29,698 nt of DNA from Methylotenera_A sp040079935 (GTDB lineage Bacteria; Pseudomonadota; Gammaproteobacteria; Burkholderiales; Methylophilaceae), in assembly GCA_040079935.1 (NCBI GenBank), contig JBEBJI010000024.1:1-29698 (forward strand), read 5' to 3'. A program made the translations under genes and the position numbers. Below the pieces are notes generated by a model. It ran no database searches, was not told the origin of the DNA, and was given only the letters and a program-made list of their open reading frames with translations. Each line of letters starts with the position of its first letter. The stretch's first letter is position 1. Below are positions 15,439 to 24,397 of this stretch, piece after piece.

Positions 15439-16581
15439 ATGAGTCGCGGCATTAAAAAATTGACTAGTTTCATCGTTAAAAAACGGTTAGAAGTCGTATT
15501 CTTTCTGCTTTTTATCGGCGTTTTGATGATTCCTTCAGCACATGCGGAAAGGCTCAAAGATATTACTTCCATCCAAGGCGTGAGAAACAACCAGTTGATT
15601 GGTTATGGCTTGGTTGTTGGCTTAGATGGTACAGGCGACCAAACCACTCAAACGCCATTTACCGTACAAAGTATTCTCAGCATGATGCAACAAATGGGCG
15701 TGAGTTTGCCACCTGGTACTAATTTACAACTAAAAAATGTGGCCTCTGTCATTATCACAAGCAGCCTACCCGCATTCGCACAGCCAGGTCAAACTTTAGA
15801 CATTACTGTTTCATCCATGGGCAACGCCAAAAGCTTGCGAGGTGGAACACTTTTAATGACGCCACTAAAAGGTGCTGATGGCCAGATTTACGCTATCGCG
15901 CAAGGCAACTTGGTTGTTGGAGGAGTTGGCGCTTCTGCCAACGGTAGCCAAACACAAATCAATCACTTAAGCGTAGGCCGCATTTCAGATGGCGCTACTG
16001 TTGAGCGCTCCCTACCCAATCCAATTAGCCAAACAGATGCAGTTAATTTAGAACTTAGAGAGTCAGACTTTTCCACAGCATCGCTTGTCGTCGATGCAAT
16101 TAATCGTAAGTTTGGGCAAAATACCGCTTTTGCGCAAGATGGTCGCGTAATTCGTGTGCAACCCCCAAAAAATAATAGCCGCGTCGCATTTCTTGCAGCA
16201 TTAGAGTCTATCGACATTTCTCCTGCCGCAGGTTCTGCTAAAATCATCCTAAATGCACGCACGGGTTCGGTAGTCATGAACAAAGCGGTGACCTTAGATA
16301 GCTGCGCTGTATCACATGGTAACTTATCAGTAGTGATTGATACTGCGCCAGTTATCAGCCAGCCAGGGCCATTTTCAAATGGTCAGACTATTTCAACGGC
16401 AGTTTCAAGAATTGATATTAACAAAGAGCCTGGCAAAGTTTTAAAGCTTAATAATGGTGCCAATTTGTCAGACGTTGTTAAGGCGCTTAACGCGATTGGC
16501 GCGACACCACAGGACTTGCTTGCGATACTGCAAGCCATGAAAGCAGCTGGTTCTCTGCGCGCCGAATTAGAGATTATCTAA
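15439..16581 (+). CDS. flgI: Flagellar P-ring protein FlgI
   Basis: FlgI forms the P-ring in the peptidoglycan layer. The product has 380 residues. A signal peptide with a long charged start (residues 1-36) ends in AHA. The mature protein starts ERLKDITSIQGVRNNQLIGYGLVVGLDGTGDQT, the family hallmark. The C-terminus LSDVVKALNAIGATPQDLLAILQAMKAAGSLRAELEII is also diagnostic. Only one cysteine is present (Cys289, about 253 in the mature chain), whereas enterobacterial FlgI has a disulfide-forming pair. The start is close behind flgH with no strong ribosome site, so coupling is likely. One base separates its stop from flgJ. Confidence 0.98.
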   Translation: MSRGIKKLTSFIVKKRLEVVFFLLFIGVLMIPSAHAERLKDITSIQGVRNNQLIGYGLVVGLDGTGDQTTQTPFTVQSILSMMQQMGVSLPPGTNLQLKNVASVIITSSLPAFAQPGQTLDITVSSMGNAKSLRGGTLLMTPLKGADGQIYAIAQGNLVVGGVGASANGSQTQINHLSVGRISDGATVERSLPNPISQTDAVNLELRESDFSTASLVVDAINRKFGQNTAFAQDGRVIRVQPPKNNSRVAFLAALESIDISPAAGSAKIILNARTGSVVMNKAVTLDSCAVSHGNLSVVIDTAPVISQPGPFSNGQTISTAVSRIDINKEPGKVLKLNNGANLSDVVKALNAIGATPQDLLAILQAMKAAGSLRAELEII

Positions 16582-16582
16582 C

Positions 16583-17542
16583 ATGGTGAATATCGCAGAT
16601 TTGTCTGGAAAAGTTGCTTTTGATGCCAATAGCTTGAACAATCTAAAGCAAGCCGCAAAAGAAAGTTCGCCAGAAGCAATTAAAGCAGTTTCAAAACAGT
16701 TTGAAGCGATATTTATGAACATGATGTTAAAAAGCATGCGCGAAGCTTCATCGTCGCAGGATAATCCCTTTGACAACGAACAAAGCCGCACTTTCACCTC
16801 AATGCTGGATCAGCAATTAAGTAGCAATCTATCCTCAAAAGGATTGGGGCTTGCAGATGTGCTCGCCAAACAGCTAAGCAAAAATGCTAACGCGGGTAAT
16901 AACAAGATGCAGCAGGCTGTATTAGAGCTTGAATCTGGCTTAAAAGACGCTCTCACACTTATTACCAACCCACTTTCACGCAACAAAGTCAAAGAGCTTG
17001 GCTTTAAGTCCATCGAACCTAAAGTATTACCAGTGGAGAATGCGCCAGCAAATATTAAAGTTTTAAATAACAAGCCATTAAGTGACAATTCTGCCGAATT
17101 TCATAACCGCATGGCGCGACATGCCGAAGCCGCTAGTCGCGCCACTGGCATGCCCGCTCACTTGATGCTTGGCCAGGCTGCACTGGAAAGTGGCTGGGGC
17201 AAACGTGAAATCAAAGCTGCAGATGGTACGCCAAGTAATAATCTATTTGGCATTAAAGCTACTGGCAACTGGGATGGCAAGGTAGTCGAAGCCACCACTA
17301 CCGAATACATTAATGGCGTCAAACAAAAACGAATCGAAAAATTTCGTGCTTATGACAGTTACGCAGATTCATTTAAAGATTTTGCCAATCTAATGCAAAA
17401 CAACCCACGTTACGAAAAGGTGATGGAAAATCTGCACAATGTAAATAATTATGCGCAAGCCATGCAAAAAGCTGGTTATGCCACAGACCCCCACTACGCT
17501 AGCAAATTAGCCAGTGTGATACAAAAAGTTTCAGCATCATAA
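16583..17542 (+). CDS. flgJ: Rod cap and peptidoglycan hydrolase FlgJ (two-domain form)
   Basis: FlgJ caps the growing rod and cuts a hole in peptidoglycan for it. The product has 319 residues, the full two-domain size seen in beta- and gammaproteobacteria. The N-terminal rod-cap domain covers about 5-100 (SKQFEAIFMNMMLKSMREAS). A linker follows at about 105-168. The glucosaminidase domain covers about 170-317, with the catalytic glutamate Glu202 in QAALESGWGKREI, then NNLFGIKA and the YADSFKDFANLMQNNPRY motif. There is no signal peptide; it is exported by the flagellar system. The start follows the flgI stop by one base. It is followed by the flgK promoter gap. Confidence 0.97.
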   Translation: MVNIADLSGKVAFDANSLNNLKQAAKESSPEAIKAVSKQFEAIFMNMMLKSMREASSSQDNPFDNEQSRTFTSMLDQQLSSNLSSKGLGLADVLAKQLSKNANAGNNKMQQAVLELESGLKDALTLITNPLSRNKVKELGFKSIEPKVLPVENAPANIKVLNNKPLSDNSAEFHNRMARHAEAASRATGMPAHLMLGQAALESGWGKREIKAADGTPSNNLFGIKATGNWDGKVVEATTTEYINGVKQKRIEKFRAYDSYADSFKDFANLMQNNPRYEKVMENLHNVNNYAQAMQKAGYATDPHYASKLASVIQKVSAS

Positions 17543-17563
17543 AAAATAAATTAACCTTCGGCC

Positions 17564-17590
17564 TAAAGTTTTAAATTTTAATGCCGTCAT
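17564..17590 (+). promoter_or_regulatory. Sigma-28 promoter of flgK-flgL
   Basis: TAAAGTTT (a perfect -35 element) is followed by an 11-base spacer and GCCGTCAT, which matches 5 of 8 positions of the -10 GCCGATAA. It lies in the 83-base gap between flgJ and flgK. The start point would be near 17597, leaving a leader of about 29 bases. This fits the late-class timing of hook-filament junction genes, which can also be read from the upstream flgB operon. Confidence 0.78.
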
Positions 17591-17625
17591 CAAACTTATA
17601 TTATAGATTTTGACGAAAAGAAATC

Positions 17626-19572
17626 ATGGCTTCTAATATTTTAAGCATAGGATCAAGTGCGCTGAATGCGGCTCAAGTGGGCTTAAGCACCACTGGACAC
17701 AATATCGCCAACGCATCCACACCTGGCTACTCACGGCAAGTAGTAATTCAGTCTGCAGCGCAAGCACAGAACTTTGGTTATGGCTATATCGGTCAAGGCA
17801 CCGAAATTGCGGCTGTAACACGCGTATACAGTGAAATATTGGCTAAACAAGCTGTGAACAGCCAAGCTGTCAGTGCGGGCATCAACATGTATAGCACAAA
17901 TCTTAGTAACATCGAAAATATGCTGTCAGACGCATCCGCTGGCCTCAACCCTGCGCTTAATGATTTCTTTACCAGTGTACAAAGTCTAGCAGCTAATCCG
18001 AACGACATTCCAACAAGACAAAGCATGTTGTCTTATACACAATCGCTAGTGAACCGATTCCAAAGCACGAGTAACCGCCTTAACGAAATTCGCGACGATG
18101 TAAACACGCAGCTGACATCGAGCGTGAACTCAGTCAATAGTTACGCAAAACAGATTGCCAGACTCAATGATGTCATTGAAAAAGCTGTTAATGCGGCTGG
18201 CAATCCCCCCAACGACCTGATGGATCAACGCGATCAGTTAGTGATGGAACTGAGTAAGCAAATCAAAACAACTGTAGTGCAACAAAACCAAGGCAGCTAC
18301 AACATATTTATAGGCAATGGATTGCCATTGGTCGTTGGCACGGTCACTAACTCGCTGATTGCCACATCATCACCTTCAGATGCTGGCCGCCTAGAAGTGG
18401 CATATCAGAGTACAACTAAAACCACAGTTTTAGGTAGCGATAGTTTGCCAGGCGGAGCAATTGGGGGCTTACTTCAATTCCGTTCAGAATCCCTAGATAC
18501 CATACAAAATCAACTAGGTCAGATAGCGGTAACACTTGCAGGCACTTTTAACGCCCAGCATGCACAAGGTTTAGACAAAAATGGCAGCCCAGGTGGCGCA
18601 CTATTCAGCATTCCTGACCCTGCAGTAAGCTTCAATAGCAATAATACTGGCACAGCCGTTATTGAAAGTAAAATAGTAGATGCCCGCGCAATCACCAGTA
18701 GTGATTACCGCCTGCAGTATGATGGCACCAATTATAAAATTACGCGCCTTAGTGACAAAACCGCACAGAACTTTACTAGCTTGCCACAAACGTTGGATGG
18801 CCTAAGTTTTAGCCAAACTTCTGGCACTATGCTTGCAGGTGATGATTTTGTCATTAGGCCTACACAAAATGCAGCTACTAATATGAGTTTGGTATTCTCA
18901 GATGCCAGCAAATTAGCAGTTGGTGCACCTGCGTTAAGCTCGTTAAATAATCTGACCAATACAGGCTCAGGCAGTATTAGCGCGCCAAGCGCTAGTAGCA
19001 GTTATGCAACGAGTCCGTTAGCTGGCAGCATAGGGATCACCTTTACTAGTGGTCTCCCAAGCACGCTTACACTCGCGCCTTCTACGCAACCAGTTACCGT
19101 GACTTCTGGCGGAGTGACCACAACTTTCGCAGCAGGAACACCAATCACCTATACCAGCGGCGCTACCATTACCGTTGGCGGCTTAAGCTTCGCCATCACT
19201 GGCGCACCTGCAAATGGAGATCAATTTACCATTACGCCTAGTACCAGCAATGGTCCTGGCGACAATCGTAATGGATTGTTATTAGCTGCCCTGCAAGGCC
19301 AAGGCACATTAAATAACAGCAAAACCACATACACCGATGCATTCAGCCAAATCGTCAACACCGTTGGCAATAAAGCCCGCGAGCTGAAAGTGATTGGTGA
19401 GACTGAAGCCAAGGTACTTGAGCAAGCCACTGCAGCGATTCAATCAGAGTCTGGCGTCAATTTAGACGAAGAAGCAACTAATTTGTTGCGCTACCAGCAA
19501 GCCTATCAAGCTGCCGGTAAAATGATGCAAATAGCTAGTCAGCTGTTTGATGTGCTACTACAACTAGGCTAG
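17626..19572 (+). CDS. flgK: Hook-filament junction protein FlgK (HAP1)
   Basis: FlgK forms the first junction layer between hook and filament and is exported with help from FlgN. The product has 648 residues, longer than the 547 of enterobacteria. The N-terminus SIGSSALNAAQVGLSTTGHNIANASTPGYSRQ and the C-terminus DEEATNLLRYQQAYQAAGKMMQIASQLFDVLLQLG are typical. The body motif NPPNDLMDQRDQLVMELS (about 193-210) is FlgK-specific. Residues about 448-545 are a Thr/Ser/Gly-rich extra segment, which accounts for the added length and is probably surface exposed. A run of six C (18206-18211) lies in the Pro-Pro codons. It has its own sigma-28 promoter. flgL follows after 24 bases. Confidence 0.97.
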   Translation: MASNILSIGSSALNAAQVGLSTTGHNIANASTPGYSRQVVIQSAAQAQNFGYGYIGQGTEIAAVTRVYSEILAKQAVNSQAVSAGINMYSTNLSNIENMLSDASAGLNPALNDFFTSVQSLAANPNDIPTRQSMLSYTQSLVNRFQSTSNRLNEIRDDVNTQLTSSVNSVNSYAKQIARLNDVIEKAVNAAGNPPNDLMDQRDQLVMELSKQIKTTVVQQNQGSYNIFIGNGLPLVVGTVTNSLIATSSPSDAGRLEVAYQSTTKTTVLGSDSLPGGAIGGLLQFRSESLDTIQNQLGQIAVTLAGTFNAQHAQGLDKNGSPGGALFSIPDPAVSFNSNNTGTAVIESKIVDARAITSSDYRLQYDGTNYKITRLSDKTAQNFTSLPQTLDGLSFSQTSGTMLAGDDFVIRPTQNAATNMSLVFSDASKLAVGAPALSSLNNLTNTGSGSISAPSASSSYATSPLAGSIGITFTSGLPSTLTLAPSTQPVTVTSGGVTTTFAAGTPITYTSGATITVGGLSFAITGAPANGDQFTITPSTSNGPGDNRNGLLLAALQGQGTLNNSKTTYTDAFSQIVNTVGNKARELKVIGETEAKVLEQATAAIQSESGVNLDEEATNLLRYQQAYQAAGKMMQIASQLFDVLLQLG

Positions 19573-19596
19573 GAAAGGTACCCAGAGGATTAAATT

Positions 19597-20511
19597 ATGC
19601 GCATCAGCACCAACGCTATCTACCACAACGGCATCTCTAAAATCAATACGCTGCAAGCGGAGCAATCAAAATTGCAACAGCAGATTTCTACTGGCAAACG
19701 CATGTCGGTGCCTTCGGACGACCCTATCGCCGCAGCGCATGCGCTTGAAATTTCACATGCGCAAGAAGCAAACTCATCTTTCTCGAACACGCGGCAAACA
19801 GCCCAGCTCAAACTTAACACTCTAGAGTCAAGCCTCACTTCTATTACCGAGCTGCTTGTATCAACTCAATCAACTCTAGTGGGCGCTGGCAATGGAGTGC
19901 TAACCAACTTAGAGAGAGGTTTTATCGCCACAGAATTAAGTGGCTCATTAGAGCAGCTAATCGGCCTTGCCAATACGAAAGATGCATCGGGAGATTATGT
20001 CTATGCTGGATTTAAAACGGATACCAAGCCTTTTGTATCAAACGCCACAGGTGCAAGTTATGCAGGCGACAGTAATCAGCAATTTCTGCAAGTAGATGCT
20101 CAGCGCTTAATGTCCGTAAATGCCGCAGGAGATAGCGTGTTTCAAGCGGGTGGCAATGACGTATTTGCAACTTTGAGTAATTTAGTCACGCTACTAAACA
20201 CCCCAATTACTACTGCCGCCGAGCAAGCCGCTTTTAGTGCTGGAATCGCAACTTCAATCGGTAATTTGCATGGCTCTGTTGATAACGTATTGAATGTTCG
20301 CGCAGCCATCGGCTCTAAGCTGAACGAGCTGGATTCGCTGGATATTGCCGGCTCGGACCGCGATCTGCAATACACTAAATCTCTCTCGGACTTACAAGAC
20401 CTTGACTATGCCAGCGCTCTCTCTGACCTCGCTAAACAACAAACCATCATGGAAGCAGCGCAAAAATCATTTGTAGAAACGACTAGACTATCGCTATTTC
20501 AATTCATTTAG
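19597..20511 (+). CDS. flgL: Hook-filament junction protein FlgL (HAP3)
   Basis: FlgL is the second junction layer, on which the filament is built. The product has 304 residues, as usual. The flagellin-like N-terminus MRISTNAIYHNGISKINTLQAEQSKLQQQISTGKRMSVPSDDPIAAAHALEI is clear. The C-terminal helix (DLDYASALSDLAKQQTIMEAAQKSFVETTRLSLFQFI) pairs with it in the assembled structure. Ribosome site GAGGA eight bases before the ATG. The gene ends the plus-strand run, tail to tail with fliR with 69 bases between them. That gap is T-rich with only a 4-bp AAGC/GCTT stem, so I do not call a terminator. Confidence 0.96.
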   Translation: MRISTNAIYHNGISKINTLQAEQSKLQQQISTGKRMSVPSDDPIAAAHALEISHAQEANSSFSNTRQTAQLKLNTLESSLTSITELLVSTQSTLVGAGNGVLTNLERGFIATELSGSLEQLIGLANTKDASGDYVYAGFKTDTKPFVSNATGASYAGDSNQQFLQVDAQRLMSVNAAGDSVFQAGGNDVFATLSNLVTLLNTPITTAAEQAAFSAGIATSIGNLHGSVDNVLNVRAAIGSKLNELDSLDIAGSDRDLQYTKSLSDLQDLDYASALSDLAKQQTIMEAAQKSFVETTRLSLFQFI

Positions 20512-20580
20512 ACTTTATTTCAGTTTATTTAAGCCTTATTTTTAAGCTTCACTCATATTTTTACTTCAGCTCTGGCAATG

Positions 20581-21357
20581 TCACTTAGGCACAGCAACTA
20601 GATACATATTGCTGACGCCTTTTTCGATAAAATTTTCTATTGGTCTCAACATACCTGGCAATGCCAGCGCTAGCACCACAAACCCCATACTCAGTGTTAC
20701 AGGAAACCCTATACCGAATAAATTCAGCTGAGGTGCTGTTCTAGTAAGTATACCTAGCGCCATATTAGTAATGAGTAGCGCAGTGACTGCAGGAAGCGCG
20801 AGAAGCAAGCCTGCACTAAATATAATTTCTCCCCAAAGTGCAATTTTCATCGGATTAATTCCGCTGCCGCCCAAAGTAATCGGCATCGAAATAAAACTAT
20901 TAGCAATGGCGGTCACTATCATCAAATGGCCATCCAACCCTAAGAAAATCAGCATGGCAAGTAACACCAAAAATTGATTCACTGCAGTACTTTGGCCTTG
21001 AGATTGCGGATCATAAAAGGTAGCGAAACCAAGCCCCATCGACATGCCGATAAGTTGTCCTGCCATGTCAACCGCTGAAAAAACCAATCGCATGCTAAAA
21101 CCAATGGCCAGCCCAATCACAAGCTGTTGCACTAAAATAAGTAAACCTTGAAATGAAAATATCTCAAACTGTGGCAATGGTGGGAGCGTGGGCATAATAA
21201 TCAAAGTAAGCATTAAACCTAAACCCAGTTTCACTTGATTGGGGATGGAGTTATGACTGAATATAGGTGCTGTCGCGATCACGCCTAGCACTCTAGTTAA
21301 AGGCCACAGCAGGCTAATCACCCAAGTCTGAAGAAGTTCGCTGGTAATTGAGACCAT
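20581..21357 (-). CDS. fliR: Flagellar type III export gate protein FliR
   Basis: FliR is part of the membrane export gate with FliP and FliQ. The product has 258 residues and six strongly hydrophobic segments along its length, as expected. Family features include the N-terminal LWPLTRVLGVIATAPIFS, the middle stretch VDMAGQLIGMSMGLGFATFYDPQSQGQSTAVNQFLVLLAMLIFLGLDGHL, and TAPQLNLFGIGFPVTLSMGF near the end. It lies last in the fliL-M-N-O-P-Q-R run, 33 bases after fliQ. flhB, which often follows, is not present before the convergent flgL gene, so it must lie elsewhere. Confidence 0.97.
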   Translation of the reverse strand: MVSITSELLQTWVISLLWPLTRVLGVIATAPIFSHNSIPNQVKLGLGLMLTLIIMPTLPPLPQFEIFSFQGLLILVQQLVIGLAIGFSMRLVFSAVDMAGQLIGMSMGLGFATFYDPQSQGQSTAVNQFLVLLAMLIFLGLDGHLMIVTAIANSFISMPITLGGSGINPMKIALWGEIIFSAGLLLALPAVTALLITNMALGILTRTAPQLNLFGIGFPVTLSMGFVVLALALPGMLRPIENFIEKGVSNMYLVAVPK

Positions 21358-21390
21358 TGTTATTCTAATTTAACATGCCTAGAAGCCTTA

Positions 21391-21660
21391 TCAATTAGCC
21401 ATTGCAGGGATGCTGCTAAATACCAAATGCATATAATCCACCATGGTTGTTAGCATAAATTGGCCTGCAAAAATGAGTGTTACAAACACGCCGACCAACT
21501 TAGGAATAAATGACAAAGTGGCTTCATTGATCTGTGTAGCCGCCTGAAAAATACTCACCACCAAGCCGATGACAAGAATCACCAGTAATATCGGCGCCGC
21601 TACCATCAAGGTAATTTCCATAGCGTCGCGGCCGAGCGTCATGACACTTTCTGGGGTCAT
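21391..21660 (-). CDS. fliQ: Flagellar type III export gate protein FliQ
   Basis: FliQ is the small export-gate subunit. The product has 89 residues, the family norm. Two membrane helices are visible at about 17-37 and 55-75. The signature IFQAATQINEATLSFIPKL (about 38-56) between them is highly conserved. The N-terminus MTPESVMTLGRDAMEITLMVAAP fits the family. It lies 17 bases after fliP and 33 bases before fliR, all on the minus strand. Confidence 0.97.
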   Translation of the reverse strand: MTPESVMTLGRDAMEITLMVAAPILLVILVIGLVVSIFQAATQINEATLSFIPKLVGVFVTLIFAGQFMLTTMVDYMHLVFSSIPAMAN

Positions 21661-21677
21661 TTTATTTCCTTAAAAAT

Positions 21678-22433
21678 CTAATAAAAGCTTTGTACTAACG
21701 AGCCGAGTAATAACTGCCAGCCATCGACCAGCACAAACAACATCAATTTAAACGGCAGCGACACAATTGAAGGTGACACCATCATCATCCCCATCGCCAT
21801 CAGCACGCTAGCCACCACCATATCAATAATTAAAAATGGAATAAATATGGCAAACCCAATCTGAAAAGCTGTTTTAAGCTCGCTGGTCATAAATGCTGGC
21901 ACTAAAACGCGCAACGGCACTTGCTCAGGAGTCTCAATTTTTTCAATTTGGGCCATTTTTACAAACAAGGCAAGGTCGCCCTCACGTGTTTGCTTCATCA
22001 TAAAAGCTTTAAGCGGCTCAGAACCCTTATCCAATGCCTCTTGCATGGTGATTTTATTCTCAGAAAGCGGTTGATAAGCATCTAAGTAAATCTTGTCAAT
22101 TACTGGACTCATCACAAAAAAAGTGAGGAATAGCGCTAAACCAATCATCACCTGATTCGGTGGCGCAGACTGTGTGCCTAGTGCTTGGCGCAATAGTGAC
22201 AATACAATAATAATGCGAGTAAAACCCGTCATCATCAGAACGGCGGCTGGTAAGAAAGTAAGCGAGGTCAGTAGAATGAGTGTTTGTAAACTTAAGGTGT
22301 AATTCTGCCCACCGTTTGCAGCTGGTAGCGCATTGATGAGTGGCATTCCATTTTCTGCAAATGCCAGCATTGGCAACATTAACGCTGCTGCTAGCACTAG
22401 CACCCACCAAGATTTTAATTGATTATTTTTCAT
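21678..22433 (-). CDS. fliP: Flagellar type III export gate protein FliP
   Basis: FliP is the main pore subunit of the flagellar export gate. The product has 251 residues. It starts with a cleavable signal peptide (1-26, ending AFA before ENGMP), a known peculiarity of FliP. Conserved blocks are LTFLPAAVLMMTGFTRIIIVLSLLRQALGTQSAPPNQVMIGLALFLTFFVM, then VPAFMTSELKTAFQIGFAIFIPFLIIDMVVASVLMAMGMMMVSP, and FKLMLFVLVDGWQLL at the end. The upstream ribosome site is weak. It starts seven bases after the fliO stop, so coupling is likely. Confidence 0.97.
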   Translation of the reverse strand: MKNNQLKSWWVLVLAAALMLPMLAFAENGMPLINALPAANGGQNYTLSLQTLILLTSLTFLPAAVLMMTGFTRIIIVLSLLRQALGTQSAPPNQVMIGLALFLTFFVMSPVIDKIYLDAYQPLSENKITMQEALDKGSEPLKAFMMKQTREGDLALFVKMAQIEKIETPEQVPLRVLVPAFMTSELKTAFQIGFAIFIPFLIIDMVVASVLMAMGMMMVSPSIVSLPFKLMLFVLVDGWQLLLGSLVQSFY

Positions 22434-22440
22434 TTAATTT

Positions 22441-22899
22441 TTAAGAGTTCTTAGTTTCTGTAAATTTAGCGGTTGATTTTTTTAACCATTGAGCAAATGA
22501 TGGCGCAAGTGATTGCGTAAAGCCGTCCAGACCGACATTAGTCACATTTTCAGCAATTTGTGAAGTGCCTGCGTCTAAATTGGCAATGCTATTCACTTGA
22601 CCAGAAGCCACGCCGACCACTAACCATCGCCCTGCCACCTCTAAAACCACCACACGCTCGCGCGAGCCAACACTGACGCCACCTACAACACGCACTACAG
22701 ATTGATTGTTGCTACCAATATTAGGCATGAAGCGCTTCAATGCCCAAGTAATAAGTGCCATTACCGCTAGCACTACCGCCAAACCAAGCACCATTTTCAA
22801 CACGCCACCTGATGGTGATACGACCCCAGTCTCTGCAGCCAACGCACTAAATGGCAACATTACAAAAACCAAAAAAAATAATTTTAGACTTGTTTTCAT
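22441..22899 (-). CDS. fliO: Flagellar export assembly protein FliO
   Basis: FliO helps FliP assemble in the inner membrane. The product has 152 residues. A signal-like hydrophobic N-terminus (1-22) is followed by one membrane helix (about 33-54, LKMVLGLAVVLAVMALITWALKRF). A soluble domain then shows the family pattern RVVGGVSVGSRERVVVLEVAGRWLVVGVASGQVNSI. FliO is poorly conserved, so the location between fliN and fliP carries much of the evidence, but the RVVGGVSVG-type motif supports it well. The start lies 18 bases after the fliN stop. Confidence 0.93.
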   Translation of the reverse strand: MKTSLKLFFLVFVMLPFSALAAETGVVSPSGGVLKMVLGLAVVLAVMALITWALKRFMPNIGSNNQSVVRVVGGVSVGSRERVVVLEVAGRWLVVGVASGQVNSIANLDAGTSQIAENVTNVGLDGFTQSLAPSFAQWLKKSTAKFTETKNS

Positions 22900-22917
22900 G
22901 GGTAGTTTCTAATCGAT

Positions 22918-23385
22918 TTACTTATTAATTTTACGAATACGCTCTGCTGGCGTGATGATATCCGTCAAACGAATACCAAACTTATCATTCACCACCACAA
23001 CTTCACCCTGCGCAATCAAACAACCGTTTACCAACACATCCATTGGCTCGCCTGCCATACCATCTAACTCAACAACTGAGCCTTGCGCCAACTGCAACAA
23101 GTTTTTAATGGCAATTTTTGTACGACCCAATTCAACCGTCAGTTGCACTGGTATATCTAGAATAAAATCAATGTCATTTTGTGTTTCATTAAGTTTGTTC
23201 TTAGGACTGAATTCAGAAAAAACTTGCGTCTGCTCAACGTTGTTAGTTTGAAGCGCAGAGGACTCTGCGGATGCCTGCTCTGCCATTGCAGCGCCCCAGT
23301 CATCTTCTGCAACAGACTCATCTGCCCCTACTACCGCCTCATCTACTGCTACATCTACCGCTTCTTCTAAGGCATCAGTCGCCAT
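22918..23385 (-). CDS. fliN: Flagellar motor switch protein FliN
   Basis: FliN forms the base of the C-ring with FliM and also docks the export ATPase complex through FliH. The product has 155 residues. An acidic, probably disordered N-terminal half (1-65) precedes the SpoA domain at about 70-150 (ILDIPVQLTVELGRTKIAIKNLLQLAQGSVVELD, then EPMDVLVNGCLIAQGEVVVVNDKFGIRLTDI). The start ATG lies inside the end of fliM (11-base overlap) with ribosome site AAAGGAG eight bases before it, both within fliM. The N-terminal extension is Ala/Glu/Asp-rich. Confidence 0.97.
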   Translation of the reverse strand: MATDALEEAVDVAVDEAVVGADESVAEDDWGAAMAEQASAESSALQTNNVEQTQVFSEFSPKNKLNETQNDIDFILDIPVQLTVELGRTKIAIKNLLQLAQGSVVELDGMAGEPMDVLVNGCLIAQGEVVVVNDKFGIRLTDIITPAERIRKINK

Positions 23386-24379
23386 AGGATTCTCCTTTAA
23401 TATATTCTGTTGAGTTGGATCGTAAAAGCTTCTCTACGCGTAAAGCATACTGACCATTAAACAATCCATATTTGCAAAGCATCACGGGTATACCATCTAC
23501 CTGCCCTTCAACCTCCTCAGCAATATGCAGTGGTATGACATCGCCAATTTTCATATTCAGCACTTCCCCTAATTGCATTTTGGTTTTGGCTAAATCTGCC
23601 ACAATTTCAATCTCTGCGGCTTGCACCTGTTGCGTCATCAGTTTTACCCAGCGCTTGTCCGTACCCAACACCTCACCTTGTAAAGTGGAAGACAGCATGT
23701 CGCGTATTGGTTCTATCATCGAGTACGGGAAACAGAAATGTATCTCACCACTGGCTGGTCCCAGTTCAACATTGAATGTAATCACCACTACCACTTCATT
23801 AGGAGTGGCAATATTGGCAAATTGAGTATTCATCTCTGACCGTACAAAATCAAACTGAACTGGATATACTGGTTCCCATGATTTTGAGTAAGTTTCAAAC
23901 ACGATATTGAGAATACGTTGAATAATGCGCTGCTCAGTCTGCGTAAAATCACGACCCTCTATACGCGTATGAAAGCGACCATCACCACCAAACATAGTAT
24001 CCACCACCAGAAACACTAAGGTTGGATCAAACACCATCAAGGCATTGCCTCGCAGAGGCTTCATTTGTATTAAGTTGAGATTGGTAGGAACGACGAGGTT
24101 ACGAATAAAATCGCTGTATTTGATAATGCGCACTGGGCCAACAGAAACTTCAACAGTACGACGTAAAAAATTAAATAATTCTATCCGGAGCAAACGCGCA
24201 AATCGCTCATTGATAATCTCAAGCGTTGGCATGCGCCCACGCACAATCCGCTCTTGCGTAGCCATGTTGTAATCACGCACAGCCCCAGCGTCACTCTCTG
24301 GCTTAACATCTTCGCCATCGCCATCCACGCCTTTTAGTAAGGCATCAACTTCGTCTTGAGATAAAAATTTGTCAGCCAT
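23375..24379 (-). CDS. fliM: Flagellar motor switch protein FliM
   Basis: FliM is the C-ring protein that binds phosphorylated CheY and controls rotation direction. The product has 334 residues, as usual. The CheY-binding motif LSQDEVDALL is at residues 6-15. The middle CheC-like domain includes ARLLRIELFNFLRRTVEVSVGPVRIIKYSDFIRNLVVPTNLNLIQMKPLRGNALMVFDP and the GGDGR block that contacts FliG. The C-terminal SpoA domain lies at about 250-325 (LGEVLNMKIGDVIPLHI). An intact CheY motif implies a chemotaxis system elsewhere in the genome. It lies between fliL (18 bases upstream) and fliN (overlapping). Confidence 0.98.
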   Translation of the reverse strand: MADKFLSQDEVDALLKGVDGDGEDVKPESDAGAVRDYNMATQERIVRGRMPTLEIINERFARLLRIELFNFLRRTVEVSVGPVRIIKYSDFIRNLVVPTNLNLIQMKPLRGNALMVFDPTLVFLVVDTMFGGDGRFHTRIEGRDFTQTEQRIIQRILNIVFETYSKSWEPVYPVQFDFVRSEMNTQFANIATPNEVVVVITFNVELGPASGEIHFCFPYSMIEPIRDMLSSTLQGEVLGTDKRWVKLMTQQVQAAEIEIVADLAKTKMQLGEVLNMKIGDVIPLHIAEEVEGQVDGIPVMLCKYGLFNGQYALRVEKLLRSNSTEYIKGESYGD

Positions 24380-24397
24380 TACAGAAAATTACTTTGA

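Noticed and set aside
18206..18211. C6 run in flgK as a second slippage site
   Set aside because: Six bases is short for phase variation, and it encodes conserved Pro-Pro residues of the family motif.
20512..20580. Possible bidirectional terminator between flgL and fliR
   Set aside because: The gap is T-rich but the only stem I find is four base pairs (AAGC/GCTT), too weak to call.
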